A stretch of 64,000 nucleotides of DNA, taken from Saccharomycopsis fibuligera x Saccharomycopsis cf. fibuligera. Its lineage: Eukaryota; Ascomycota; Saccharomycetes; Ascoideales; Saccharomycopsidaceae. The notes below the pieces were generated by a model. It did no database searches and was not told the origin of the DNA. It saw only the letters and a list, made by a program, of their open reading frames with translations. A program made the translations under genes and the position numbers. Shown in pieces: positions 48,698 to 58,412 of this stretch. Each line of letters opens with the position of its first letter. Position 1 is the stretch's first letter. The stretch is from NCBI GenBank assembly GCA_001936135.1, contig CP012821.1:62001-126000 (forward strand), written 5' to 3'.

Positions 48698-50041
48698 ATG
48701 AGTACCGCTCCAGAAAATAACGGCTTCAAAAAAGTCACTGAAGAACCAAAAGCCCCAGTGCAGGTGAATCCATACGGTCCAAATCCTGCTGATTTTCTTT
48801 CCAACGTTTCCAAATTTCAGTTGATTGAATCCACGCTCAGAGAAGGTGAACAGTTCTCTAATGCTTTTTTCAGCACCGAAAAGAAAATAGAAATCGCCAA
48901 GGCTTTGGACGATTTTGGTGTCGATTATATTGAATTGACTAGTCCGGTTGCTTCTGAACAATCCAGAAGTGATTGTGAAGCTATTTGCAAATTGGGCTTG
49001 AAGGCTAAAATTCTCACGCACATTAGATGTCATATGGACGATGCTAAAATCGCTGTTGAAACCGGTGTGGACGGTGTGGATGTCGTTATCGGCACTTCTC
49101 AATTCTTGAGACAATATTCTCACGGTAAAGATATGACTTACATTACTAACAAAGCCATTGAAGTTATTGAGTTCGTCAAATCTCATGGCATTGAAATTCG
49201 TTTTTCCTCAGAAGATTCTTTCAGATCCGACATTGTTGACTTGTTGAACATATATAAGACCGTTGACAAGATCGGTGTTAACAGAGTCGGTATTGCTGAT
49301 ACCGTGGGTTGTGCCAACCCAAGACAAGTTTATGACTTGGTTAGAACTTTGAAATCCGTGGTTCATTGTGACATTGAATGTCATTTCCATAATGATACCG
49401 GCTGTGCTATTGCTAATGCTTATACAGCTTTGGAAGGTGGTGCCAAATTGATTGATGTTTCCGTGTTGGGTATTGGTGAAAGAAACGGTATTACTCCATT
49501 GGGTGGCTTGATGGCTAGAATGATTGCCGCTGACAGAGATTATGTTTTGTCTAAATACAAATTGCACAAATTGAGAGATTTGGAAAATTTGGTTGCTGAA
49601 GCAGTGCAAGTGAACATTCCTTTCAATAACCCAATTACTGGGTTCTGTGCTTTTACTCACAAGGCTGGTATCCACTCTAAAGCTATCTTGGCTAATCCAT
49701 CCACTTACGAAATCTTGAATCCTGCTGATTTCGGTTTGACAAGATATATTCACTTTGCTCATAGATTAACTGGTTGGAACGCAATCAAGACCAGAGTTGA
49801 TCAGTTGAATTTGCACTTGACTGATGCTCAGTGTAAAGAAGTTACTGCTAAGATTAAGAAATTGGCCGACATTAGACAGTTGAACATCGATGACGTCGAT
49901 TCTATTATTAAGGATTTCCACCAGGACATTTCTACTCCACCAGTCGTCCCAAGTAATGGTAACAAGGTTGAAGAAGATTTGGATCTTAACAAAGACGCTG
50001 CTGCTGAAGAGCCAGAAGCTAAAAAGCAAAAGACTGCTTAA
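48698..50041 (+). CDS. LYS22: Homocitrate synthase (LYS20/21/22)
   Basis: A 447-residue protein that matches yeast Lys20/Lys21 throughout: [14 protein letters not shown] near the start, [30 protein letters not shown] and [16 protein letters not shown]. It condenses acetyl-CoA with 2-oxoglutarate to homocitrate, the first and lysine-inhibited step of the fungal alpha-aminoadipate pathway. The metal-binding HxH (HFHND) is intact. The C-terminus ends in a basic PEAKKQKTA, like the nuclear signal of Lys20/21, which are known to be partly nuclear. Codon use is strongly biased (TTG, GGT, GAA, AGA), as in abundant proteins. The name follows Candida usage. Confidence 0.96.
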   Translation: MSTAPENNGFKKVTEEPKAPVQVNPYGPNPADFLSNVSKFQLIESTLREGEQFSNAFFSTEKKIEIAKALDDFGVDYIELTSPVASEQSRSDCEAICKLGLKAKILTHIRCHMDDAKIAVETGVDGVDVVIGTSQFLRQYSHGKDMTYITNKAIEVIEFVKSHGIEIRFSSEDSFRSDIVDLLNIYKTVDKIGVNRVGIADTVGCANPRQVYDLVRTLKSVVHCDIECHFHNDTGCAIANAYTALEGGAKLIDVSVLGIGERNGITPLGGLMARMIAADRDYVLSKYKLHKLRDLENLVAEAVQVNIPFNNPITGFCAFTHKAGIHSKAILANPSTYEILNPADFGLTRYIHFAHRLTGWNAIKTRVDQLNLHLTDAQCKEVTAKIKKLADIRQLNIDDVDSIIKDFHQDISTPPVVPSNGNKVEEDLDLNKDAAAEEPEAKKQKTA

Positions 50042-50449
50042 AAGTTCTCAAAATTGATGTCATGACTTTTTTGTTTTATAATGGATTGTTTGAAGTAAAA
50101 TAAAAAGAAGTTGGAAAATAATTAGTATTCTTTATATTAGAAAAATTTTTACGTTTGGTTTTACTGTTTTATTGTTTTGTAGTTCTAGTATAGAAGTTCA
50201 AAAGTTTTTATAGTTGCCGATTGAAGAAACCTTTGAACGTGCTTTTATCAAATACAAGTTCTTAATGCATTTCTGATGTTCATTTTACAAGAACTAACCA
50301 TTAAAAGTTCAATATATGTATATATATTTGATGCGAGGACCTGTTGTATCAATACAACATTTGCGGATCATAAATCATGTCGAAGCACAAGCACCTTCTA
50401 CCTATAGCTAAATTCATAAAGGCTGTTATTCTTTAATTCCATATTTAAT

Positions 50450-50486
<37 letters not shown>

Positions 50487-50527
50487 AAAAAAGGAAAAAA
50501 AAATGCAAATACCAGATGTACATACCA
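50042..50527. other. Convergent 3' region with an A run
   Basis: Only 3' UTRs are expected; an A run lies at about 50453-50484. Nothing else is seen. Confidence 0.5.
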
Positions 50528-51265
50528 TCAATACCTTTTGTTTTTATTCTTATTTTTCTTATTGCCATAAGTTTTCTTTGCTACTGGCTTGATCTCCGTT
50601 TGCGCTCTCTTCAACTGCACCGGATGTTGGCCAATATATTTGCCATTCATTTCTTTAAATGCTTTGAAATAATCATCAGGATCAGAAAACGCTACAAATC
50701 CGTATCCTTTATTAGTTTTGCTTTTGTTATCAATGGGCACTCGCACTTTAGTCAATGATGGATAATTCATGAATGCACGATATAGCAACTCGTCATTAGC
50801 GTCAGTGCCCAAGTTGCCCACAAAGAGGCGGAAGTGATTTGGGTCCCATTCTAAAAGGGTGGGGTCTTGCCATTTCAGATTGCCAACTTGTCGTTGCACG
50901 GTTTTCTGATTTGCTGATTGTGTGTTATTGGTGGTGGTGGTGATGGTTGCAGCCGCTGCGGTACTATTGATATTAGAAGTGGATGGATTCACGTATTGGA
51001 AATCCGGAGCAGCGGTACCAGAGATTATTGGAGATGGCAGAAGACTGTTTCTATTTCTATTATTGTTGCTGTTGCTATTACTTGCCAGGCTCAAACTGAT
51101 GTTGTTGTTGGGGTTAATTTGGATTGGTGCGGAGGAGGCCATCGCGGCGTGAAGGTAGCTGGCGGGTGCCCTACCAGCAGCCAATCGCCGGTCCGAGGAC
51201 CTCGAGTTGTTAACCTTAGCCTTTGGCTTGCTTATTCCCTTCGATCTATTGTCTCTGTAGCTCAT
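50528..51265 (-). CDS. RBM42-like single-RRM protein
   Basis: A 245-residue protein. The N-terminal half is Asn/Ser/Thr-rich and disordered. One RRM spans about residues 142-222: RLFVGNLGTDANDELLYRAF (RNP2) and NKGYGFVAFSDPDDY (RNP1). It is preceded by the NLKWQDPTLLEWDPNHF lead-in that marks the RBM42 family. The tail is very basic (KKTYGNKKNKNKNK). RBM42 proteins associate with the U4/U6.U5 tri-snRNP in other eukaryotes; I know of no orthologue in S. cerevisiae. Nuclear location and a splicing role are inferred from the family. Confidence 0.82.
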   Translation of the reverse strand: MSYRDNRSKGISKPKAKVNNSRSSDRRLAAGRAPASYLHAAMASSAPIQINPNNNISLSLASNSNSNNNRNRNSLLPSPIISGTAAPDFQYVNPSTSNINSTAAAATITTTTNNTQSANQKTVQRQVGNLKWQDPTLLEWDPNHFRLFVGNLGTDANDELLYRAFMNYPSLTKVRVPIDNKSKTNKGYGFVAFSDPDDYFKAFKEMNGKYIGQHPVQLKRAQTEIKPVAKKTYGNKKNKNKNKRY

Positions 51266-51738
51266 TTTGGTAAAGTGCAGTACTAATTTATCTACATTCT
51301 TGTATCTTTATAGTTTAAGTTTCTTCTCTTGTCTTGTTTCTCTTCAAGTATTGAGGATTCTTTTCCTAAAAATTATTTAGTCACGTGATTGTACAGGTGA
51401 TCAACTAATAGTCACCCTACTTTCCTATCTCATCGCGGGTGTCAAAACCGCTCAGGTAGAGAAAGTGGCGCATCGCTTCTCCTGTGTAACGGATCAGCAA
51501 ATCTATTAATATTTGGAATCAGTGCTCTACAACTTTTGCTGATTGCTCACGGGCTCATTCAAGTACACACTATTACACGACAGGGAAATCAGATCCATAT
51601 TACTTCACCATAACTGGTTTTTGTCTCTTTTCCTTTTCTAAAAAAAATACAAAACTGCTCATTTCACATCAATTTTCTCTATCAGCGTCCCCTCAAGCTA
51701 CATACAACAATAAAAGAATCACATAATAATAATCAATC
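51266..51738. promoter_or_regulatory. Divergent promoter with TCACGTGA box
   Basis: A TCACGTGA palindrome lies at 51381-51388, between the RBM42-like gene and the Bax-inhibitor gene. No other element is recognised. Confidence 0.4.
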
Positions 51739-52518
51739 ATGAGTGCACCAGCTTACCAACCGGTCAACGCTCCTCCTAGCTACGTTGACAACCTTGTGAG
51801 TGGTGATGGTAATACCACCTCCGTCAATGAAGACAATATCCCTGATGATTTTAAATACGACACTAATGTTGCTGGCTGCGAGCTCAGTATCAGGCAGTTA
51901 TTTATTAGAAAAGTCTACACCTTGTTGAGTATTCAATTGTTTGCCACTTTTCTTGTCGGTTTTGCCATTAATTCTTCGGATAGGGTTCAAGAATTTGCTT
52001 TCCAAAATACTTGGTTGTTGATTGTTTCATTAATTGGCTCTTTTGCCTTCATGCTTGGAGCTTTCTTCAAGAGCAGATCGTATCCAATCAATTTGATCTT
52101 ATTGGGTGGATTCACTTTGTGTGAGTCTTACGCTATTGGAGTGATAACCACAATTTATGATTCCAATGTAGTTCTTAATGCAGTGGTACTAACTACAGTG
52201 TTGTTTGTCGGTTTAACTATCTTTGCATTTCAAACAAAATATGATTTTACTAGTTTGCAAGGTATCATGTTTTATATCTTATTGGCTCTTTGTACTTTTG
52301 GGTTTTTTGGAATGTTTTTGCGTTTCTCATCAACAGTTGAGTACATTTACAGTATCATTGGTGCTTTTGTTTTCTCAGTTTACATCATTATTGATACTCA
52401 GCTCATTATGAGAAAATTCCATCCAGAAGATGAAGTCCCAGCTGCCATTGGCTTGTATTTGGACATTATTAATTTGTTCTTGCATATCTTGCGTATTCTT
52501 TCAAGAGGAGATGATTAA
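51739..52518 (+). CDS. BXI1: BXI1-like Bax-inhibitor/LFG family membrane protein
   Basis: A 259-residue protein with a Pro/Tyr-containing cytosolic head (YQPVNAPPSY), then seven membrane spans from about residue 62 on, and the family block FIRKVYTLLSIQLFATF. The last spans show FSVYIIIDTQLIM and LDIINLFLHILRILS, the UPF0005/TMBIM signature. Yeast Bxi1 (Ybh3) lies in the ER or vacuole and affects calcium and the unfolded-protein response. Length and layout are typical. Confidence 0.93.
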   Translation: MSAPAYQPVNAPPSYVDNLVSGDGNTTSVNEDNIPDDFKYDTNVAGCELSIRQLFIRKVYTLLSIQLFATFLVGFAINSSDRVQEFAFQNTWLLIVSLIGSFAFMLGAFFKSRSYPINLILLGGFTLCESYAIGVITTIYDSNVVLNAVVLTTVLFVGLTIFAFQTKYDFTSLQGIMFYILLALCTFGFFGMFLRFSSTVEYIYSIIGAFVFSVYIIIDTQLIMRKFHPEDEVPAAIGLYLDIINLFLHILRILSRGDD

Positions 52519-53131
52519 GTAGTTTCATCTTTATTGAAAAAAAAAAGCACTGTGAAGCTTGCAGCGCACTGGTGAAATTTTCACTTGTATCCGTTCTCTA
52601 GTGGTACATAGTACTTATATATATATACAGTCAAATTACATTTTTGAGGTCAGTCGTTAGGCTTTTTTGAGTCTGGCAGTCTCTTTTTCTGGTGATTTAC
52701 TACCGCATTTCTTCATGTTGCTGTGTTTACGATTTTTACTTATATAGTTTAATTTTTTTTCTCTTTTTGTTGTTGATCTTTTTTCATTTTTGTTAGCTAA
52801 ATATCTGAGTTATTGTCTATTCTTATTTACTCTATTTATTTGTGCTTGGATTTTCAAACTTCCTTGTTGCTTTGCTCAAAACTAAACATAAACGTGTGCA
52901 TTAAAATTGATGTTTTTCTTTGTATGTCTAGGATGGCCCCAAAACGCTTCTGCGCACACAAAACAACATGCATGACGCTGCTGAGCCTACATCATCATTT
53001 CTTTGTGACAAAATCTCAAATACTTTTTAAATCCATGAGTTCTAGTATTTCTACATAAAAAAACTCTACTCTTTTTAAAACTGAAAAATAACTTTTTCAT
53101 CTTTTCATTAGCAATATCAACCATACTCACC
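52519..53131. other. Intergenic region before the His-rich AIM6 paralogue
   Basis: T-rich sequence with no recognised gene; a TATATA run lies near 52617-52627. It serves as 3' region of BXI1 and promoter of the next gene. Confidence 0.4.
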
Positions 53132-54310
53132 ATGAAGAAGTACTCTTGCTTATGGGTCGTTGCCAACCTTTTACTTCATTTTTCAAGCACTAGTGCTAGC
53201 TTAGTTGACGTCAAGAAAAGATCCAATATTGGATTTCCACAAATACGTTCTTCTATTGCACCACAAAGCAAACAGGATGTATCGGCTCAAGAGGTCGATG
53301 ACGATGACGATGACGAGCACTGTGAAGGAGAATCAGATGAACATCATCACCATCACTTAATTCACCATCCACATTATCACACTCTTTTCCATAATTTCAA
53401 CCACGATATTTGTTATCCAAGAAACTCCACTGTGGCACATTTGAATAAGGGAAAAACTATTATCAATGTGAATTCTGCCAATGATGAGGAAAAACAGTGG
53501 CCATTATTTGATGCTTTGGCTAAGGGTTTTAGAAGTGTTGAAACTGGAGTTTGGATGTTGGACTCTGATAATTATGGACAACAAAGTCAGCTTTATCTTG
53601 GCAGAAATAATTTGTATTTGGCTCCTGATGCTAACTTGGAAAATTACTATTTACAACCACTTGAAAAACTTATTGATGAAGTTAATTGTAAAGAGCATCC
53701 ATTAGGCGAAAGCGCTGATGATTTTAATGGTTTATTTTTTGATTCTCCTGAAGAAACTTTCTTTTTGTATATTAAGTTTCATACTGAAGCATCAAGTACT
53801 TACAAAGTGTTGTTGACCAAATTAAGAAACTTGATTAATTCAGAATATTTGACTCACTATGATTATGAAAAGCATGAATTGGTTAAAGGTCCAGTTACTA
53901 TTGTTTTGACTGGGGAACAAATTCCATACGAAGAAATTGTTAGTGAAGAAGAAAGTAGTTTCTTTGGTGATAACAAAAGATATGTTTTTATTGATGCCCC
54001 GTTGGAAGATTTGGCTCAGCATGAAGAACTACATTTTGATTATACCAAACTTTCAGTAACTGCTGGAGCTTCATTGGAAAAAATCACTGGCAGCACTACA
54101 TTTGGTAGTGTTGCTGGTGGCTTGACTGAAGAGCAACAGGATGAAATCAAGTGCAAAGTCGAAGCAGCACATAATTTGGGATTATTGGCAAGAGTTTACT
54201 ATTTGCCGGAATATCCTAGAGTTACAAGAAAAATTATCTATGAGCAATTGATTGATAATCATGTTGATATTTTGAATGTTATTGATGATGAAGCAGCTTA
54301 TCATTTTTGA
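53132..54310 (+). CDS. Secreted His-rich AIM6 paralogue lacking the catalytic residues
   Basis: A 392-residue protein that aligns along most of its length with the AIM6 protein encoded 640 bp away (54947-56296, tail-to-tail). It starts with a signal peptide (about 1-22), a KKR dibasic site at 28-30 as used by Kex2, an acidic DDDDDD run (56-61) and a His-rich stretch with 12 His between 63 and 91, which could bind metal. The phosphodiesterase motifs are replaced: HSHND becomes NSAND, EAD becomes ETG, and VGHNE becomes LGRNN. The frame is intact and the fold-defining segments (PLFDALAKGF, SPEETFFLYI, GPVTIVLTG, VFIDAPLEDL) are kept, so the gene looks selected as a protein but not as an enzyme of this type. 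Confidence 0.8.
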   Translation: MKKYSCLWVVANLLLHFSSTSASLVDVKKRSNIGFPQIRSSIAPQSKQDVSAQEVDDDDDDEHCEGESDEHHHHHLIHHPHYHTLFHNFNHDICYPRNSTVAHLNKGKTIINVNSANDEEKQWPLFDALAKGFRSVETGVWMLDSDNYGQQSQLYLGRNNLYLAPDANLENYYLQPLEKLIDEVNCKEHPLGESADDFNGLFFDSPEETFFLYIKFHTEASSTYKVLLTKLRNLINSEYLTHYDYEKHELVKGPVTIVLTGEQIPYEEIVSEEESSFFGDNKRYVFIDAPLEDLAQHEELHFDYTKLSVTAGASLEKITGSTTFGSVAGGLTEEQQDEIKCKVEAAHNLGLLARVYYLPEYPRVTRKIIYEQLIDNHVDILNVIDDEAAYHF

Positions 54311-54946
54311 GACTTTTTTTTCTTTCTAGAAATCTATAGATTTCTGTCTTGTAATTCGATTTTGACTGTTTGCTGATATTAATAATTTTGGATACTTTTT
54401 TTGTAATAATTTATGGTTGAGAAAGTAATTAAAGTTTTGCATATATGTAGACCTTTTTTCTACTGTAAAATAATAAGAATATTCTAGATCAAGTAGTAAG
54501 TGGACGCCTTTCAGAAAATCTGAAAGCAAACTAAGTTGTGTATAATTGTTGCGAGTTATCACAAAAGATCTGGATCTACAAATTTGTTTCATTGAAGACG
54601 CGGAAAGAAAAAATGAATGCTTAAAGAAAGGTAAAGGTGGTGTAATAAGGTATTATTTTGGGGCGGGCAAATTTTAAAAATTTTAATATCTACTTGTTTT
54701 CATAAAAAACCAATTTCAAGTAAGATTTAAGATTTTAATGATAGTTATAATTTTTGTTTGTCATACAAGGAGGAGGACTTGCACGGGGAAAAAGAGGTCA
54801 GTATTTAGATTTCGCTGTAACACTTTTTGATTTATTTTTAGTGAATCCATGCGAATTTTTGCTTGCCTCAATGGGAGCAAAAATATCAGCTACTAGAAGA
54901 ATACAAAAAAAAAAAAAAAAAAAAAGTGTATGAACGGACATTACTT
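54311..54946. other. Convergent 3' region between the two AIM6 paralogues
   Basis: AT-rich with an A run at about 54905-54925. No gene or LTR is recognised. Confidence 0.4.
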
Positions 54947-56296
54947 CTAAAACTCCCTAACGTCATCCAAATCGTCAACATTCAAAAAATCTACTCCAAC
55001 ATTACTCCATAACTGTTTCCAAACTTTATTCCTGATCAGCTTGGGCCAATTGGGAGCGTCCCAGATTCTTGTTTTCAAATTCATATCATGAGCCAGTTTG
55101 ACACGCTCCTTGACATTAGCTAGTTGGTCCTCTGTTAGGCCATCAAACGACGTGAACTCAACCCCGGCCTCTTTGACGGGATCTTTGTTGACTAGGTGTC
55201 TAAGGGATCCGGAAGCAACTACCGAGATACTATCGTTGTAAGATGAGCCGGACTGCCCAGGCTGCTGCTGTTGAAGGTTGGCCAATGGTGCATCTACAAA
55301 GACAACCCGCTTGTTGATGTTGAAAGGATCAGCAAACTGCTCATCTTGAATGAATTGCAAAGGAACGTTCCCAGTCACTACTAAAGTTAAGGGTCCCCAG
55401 ATGACTTTACCCAGCTGAAAACTGTAGTATGTCAAGTAGTTTGATTTGACTAAATTAGTTTTTTGCAAGATTGTGGAAATGAGAAGCTTATACGCTTGAA
55501 TGGCATCGTCTGGCTTGATGTCAATGTAGAGGTATGTTGTTTCCTCGGGGCTGTTGTAAAATAAGCCGTGTTTGCCGGTGTTACTTTTCTCCTGTCTCTT
55601 GCCTTTTTCTTTGTCATTGCTGTCTGCGCGGCGAGGACCACAATTTACTTCGTCGAGAAGTCGTGCAATGACGCTCAAATATAGGCTTTCCACCGTTAGC
55701 TCAGGCGATAAAAATAGCTCGTTATGGCCCACTAGAAGCACTTTGTCGTTTGCGTTCTTACTTATCTCATTCTTGCCATCTTTACTGCCTTTATGGTTAC
55801 TGTTTCTCGGCACCTCTTTTAGCCAAACGTCTGCCTCGATGGAATTGAAGCCATGCGATAGAGCATCGAACACAGGCAACGGCCTCCAGTAGTCGTTATG
55901 GGAGTGCACTGCAACGACCTGCCTGTCTCTTGTTAGTTGAGCTACCGTTGAGTTTGCCGGGTTGCAGATGTTGTTGTTGGCGTTGTAGAATAGCTGGTCT
56001 TTGAAGCGGGAATAGTATGACTGTTGATCGAAAAGCGGGTACTTTGCGCCATCGCCATTATCGCTTGGGCGACGGGCCAGGCTCCATCTGGGGCCGCTGC
56101 CGCTGAATGGCGCCTCCAGATTGCCAGTCCCGGCGAAGACAGACGGCGAGTGAGGGCTGCTGGAGTGGGCGTTGGCCGCATTGGGAGACGAAAATACCAA
56201 GGAGAGGAAGAAACTAGAAATGCCAATGAAGCAGATGGACCCAAGAGCGAGCACCGATAGATGGACCGGATCGCGATAATTGAAAGGCGTCTGCAT
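54947..56296 (-). CDS. AIM6: AIM6-like PLC-type phosphodiesterase
   Basis: A 449-residue protein. One membrane span or signal anchor lies near residues 14-35, then a Ser/Pro/Gly-rich stem, and then the phosphodiesterase domain: HSHNDYWRPLP at 131-141, SIEADVWL at 152-159 and LLVGHNELFLSPE. These are the histidines and acids of the GDPD/PI-PLC-like TIM barrel, so it should be active. S. cerevisiae AIM6 (YDL237W) is named for mitochondrial inheritance but its substrate is unknown. The first half is much more GC-rich than the second. It faces its diverged copy tail-to-tail, so the pair probably arose by inverted local duplication. Confidence 0.88.
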   Translation of the reverse strand: MQTPFNYRDPVHLSVLALGSICFIGISSFFLSLVFSSPNAANAHSSSPHSPSVFAGTGNLEAPFSGSGPRWSLARRPSDNGDGAKYPLFDQQSYYSRFKDQLFYNANNNICNPANSTVAQLTRDRQVVAVHSHNDYWRPLPVFDALSHGFNSIEADVWLKEVPRNSNHKGSKDGKNEISKNANDKVLLVGHNELFLSPELTVESLYLSVIARLLDEVNCGPRRADSNDKEKGKRQEKSNTGKHGLFYNSPEETTYLYIDIKPDDAIQAYKLLISTILQKTNLVKSNYLTYYSFQLGKVIWGPLTLVVTGNVPLQFIQDEQFADPFNINKRVVFVDAPLANLQQQQPGQSGSSYNDSISVVASGSLRHLVNKDPVKEAGVEFTSFDGLTEDQLANVKERVKLAHDMNLKTRIWDAPNWPKLIRNKVWKQLWSNVGVDFLNVDDLDDVREF

Positions 56297-56703
56297 GCTG
56301 GGTCAGTCGCTGAAGGCGTATGTGTTTGCCGTTTGGTGCCAGAGCATCAAGGGCACCAAGGGCACCAAGGGCACCAAGGGCATCAAGAGCATCAAGGGCA
56401 TCTCTGGATGGCGCCGGCAGCCGCGGGCGCTGCGCCCGCAAGTGTTTTGCTGATGGCGCAATTACGTAAGCGGCGGCACCAAAAGAGGCAGCAACGTGGG
56501 CAGCATCGACTGGTGCCAAACGGTCGGCTACGGCTGTTGAAGTTTTGCAGCGCTGTGTCGTGAATTGCGGTCCTATGTACTATCGTCCACTCATCCTACT
56601 GCGGGATGGAGACTACTGGGGTGTATATACTGTCCTGCTGGCGAGCGCAGCGTCTCAGCCGGCGCGCCTGCGCCGGCGCCGGCAAGGCAGAGAGAGAAGG
56701 CGC
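56297..56703. other. GC-rich AIM6 promoter and DUF2470 3' region
   Basis: Unusually GC-rich for an intergenic yeast region; holds a 9-bp minisatellite and a GCGCCGGCGC-like palindromic string near 56660-56680. No gene is recognised. Confidence 0.5.
56344..56401. repeat. 9-bp minisatellite upstream of AIM6
   Basis: About six copies of ATCAAGGGC / ACCAAGGGC in a row, 50-105 bp upstream of the AIM6 start codon. Confidence 0.9.
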
Positions 56704-57333
56704 CTACTTGGTCAAGGACTTGAATCTGAGCACGGCAGGGAAGCCTTCGAACACAACCGCAGCCAACCACTCGACCCTGTAGTCTATGGGCACTCGGTAC
56801 CTGGCCAACAAGGGAGCCATGACGAAGACGGCCTCGAGCACATGGAGAGCAGCGGTGGTGTACAAGATGGTGTTGTTGTGTTTCTGGAGGAACACAAGCA
56901 CGCTGTTGGTCGCCGGAACGCCCAACCATCTCTGGAGGAAGACACAGTAGAAGTAGTGCGGGTTGTACCAGGACACGATCAAGTTCCACACCAAGGCGAT
57001 CAACACGAACTCGTAGGCCTTGGTAGGGTACAAGATCTCCCTGATTTGCTTGTGGGAGTAGCCGCGCTTGTTGGCGGCGTACCGGGCCATGTCGACAAGA
57101 CGCTCTCGAGCGTCTCCAAGCGACCCGAGCGGCGGCTCGAGCGCGATCGGCTTCTCGATCTCAAAGTCGACGTCGCGGTGCGTGAAGGCGATGACGAGGG
57201 AGCTGTTGCTGATTGCCTTGAGCTTGATGTTGCCGATGGCGCTGGTGATGCGCACCCCACCATAGACGGCAAGGTAGTCCTCGAGGGCCAACTTGTGGTC
57301 CTGGTTCATGTGTGCGAGGATTTTCTGTTCCAT
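56704..57333 (-). CDS. DUF2470-domain membrane protein
   Basis: A 209-residue protein. The N-terminal DUF2470 domain (about 1-100) opens with KILAHMNQDHKLALEDYL, the His/Asp pattern shared with HugZ-like heme-binding proteins, and contains a VDMARYAANKRGY segment. Three or so membrane spans follow (FVLIALVWNLIVSWY, NTILYTTAALHVLEAVFVMA, VEWLAAVVFEGFPAVL). Fungal proteins of this build are uncharacterised; heme or flavin-related binding is only a guess from the domain. The gene is GC-rich and uses no CTG codon for its roughly two dozen leucines. Confidence 0.8.
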   Translation of the reverse strand: MEQKILAHMNQDHKLALEDYLAVYGGVRITSAIGNIKLKAISNSSLVIAFTHRDVDFEIEKPIALEPPLGSLGDARERLVDMARYAANKRGYSHKQIREILYPTKAYEFVLIALVWNLIVSWYNPHYFYCVFLQRWLGVPATNSVLVFLQKHNNTILYTTAALHVLEAVFVMAPLLARYRVPIDYRVEWLAAVVFEGFPAVLRFKSLTK

Positions 57334-57685
57334 GGCGGTAGCGGTTCTTTGTGGTTACTGGCAGGCAATGTGGCAGGCAGCGTGGCAAGCGAGTAGTGGC
57401 AAACGAGCAGTGGCAAAGAAGATATCCGAAAAAGAGATCCGAAAGACGCGCACTGTGTGCTGTATATGGGGCGCCTGATGGTGGAGTAGCGCCAGCGCCT
57501 TGGAGAGCGTGCATTAATTGCTGCGGGCACCGCGCTGCCGAAAACTTTGTAGGGCTGCTACAAGATACCGCAACAGCAAGAGGAGCAGCAACAACGGCAG
57601 CAGCAGCAGCAACAACAACCAAGACTGCAATCGCCAGCCCACCACACACACAAACACACACACAAACACACAGCGCCGGCACAGA

Positions 57686-58193
57686 ATGAGCGACACAAGA
57701 ATACACGTTGGTACGTAGCTGCTCTCCTGCTCTCCTGCTCGCGGTCTCGCGGTCTCGCGGTCTCGCGGTCTCACCGCCCCCCAACAGCAACCGGTACTAA
57801 CTAACACCCGCAGCCAACATCCCCGTGGCCATCACCCAGCAAGAGCTTCTTGCCCTCTTCGTTCCCTTTGGCAACATCAAGTCGCTTTCTCCCTCCCTCA
57901 AGCTCCAGTCCAAGTTTGCCAGAGACGCGCGACAGAGCGACCCGCAGGCGCCCGCTAGTGCAAGTGCAAGTGCAGCGGAAACCTCCTACTGCGAAGTAGA
58001 GTACGAGGAGCTAGACGACGCCGTCGAGGCCGCCGCCAACATGAACGGGTTCGAGCTCTACGGCAAGTTCTTGATTGCCACCAAGCGCGGCGCCGGCGGC
58101 GCCGCCGGCGGCAGCGGCAGCGGGGTGCTCGGGAGGCTAGCCGACAGGAAGGCCGTCTGGGATGAAGAGAACTCTGGCTTGTTGCAGCAGTAG
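57686..58193 (+). CDS. Small RRM protein, cyclophilin-33/PPIE-type RRM, one intron
   Basis: Exons 57686-57710 and 57814-58193 give 134 residues; the intron splits an Ala codon after MSDTRIHV. Donor GTACGT, branch TACTAAC and the AG 13 nt further are clear. The product is a single RRM: RIHVANIPVAITQQELLALF, FGNIKSL, CEVEYEELDDAVEAAANMNG and ELYGKFLIATK. This order and the NMN..EL..K end resemble the RRM of PPIE/Cyp33, but no cyclophilin domain follows; the tail is Gly/Ala/Ser-rich and ends DRKAVWDEEN. Such short proteins occur in spliceosomes of other fungi; the role here is inferred. The DNA is GC-rich. Confidence 0.78.
57741..57772. repeat. 8-bp tandem repeat inside the RRM-gene intron
   Basis: Four copies of GCGGTCTC fill a third of the 103-nt intron. 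The upstream part of the intron also has a CTCTCCTG repeat. Confidence 0.85.
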
Positions 58194-58412
58194 GCGGCAG
58201 CGGCAGCGGCCGTTGGTCTTTTGTACTCTAGTGGTTGTGTGTATCCTAGCCTAGCGAGCGTAATACAAGTCAGTTTTTCTATTGTTTCTGCGCCACATAT
58301 AAGAGGCCCTGATCGCCGCTGGTCTGCTCCCGGCTGTTGCTCTCCGTCTGCCGCTCGCATACCTGCTCTCCAAGCGTCAGCACGAGCACCAGATCCACCG
58401 CCAGCAGCCGCC

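Noticed and set aside
56545-57396. 283-codon ORF opposite the DUF2470 gene
   Set aside because: Antisense frame kept open by high GC; the DUF2470 frame has the family match.
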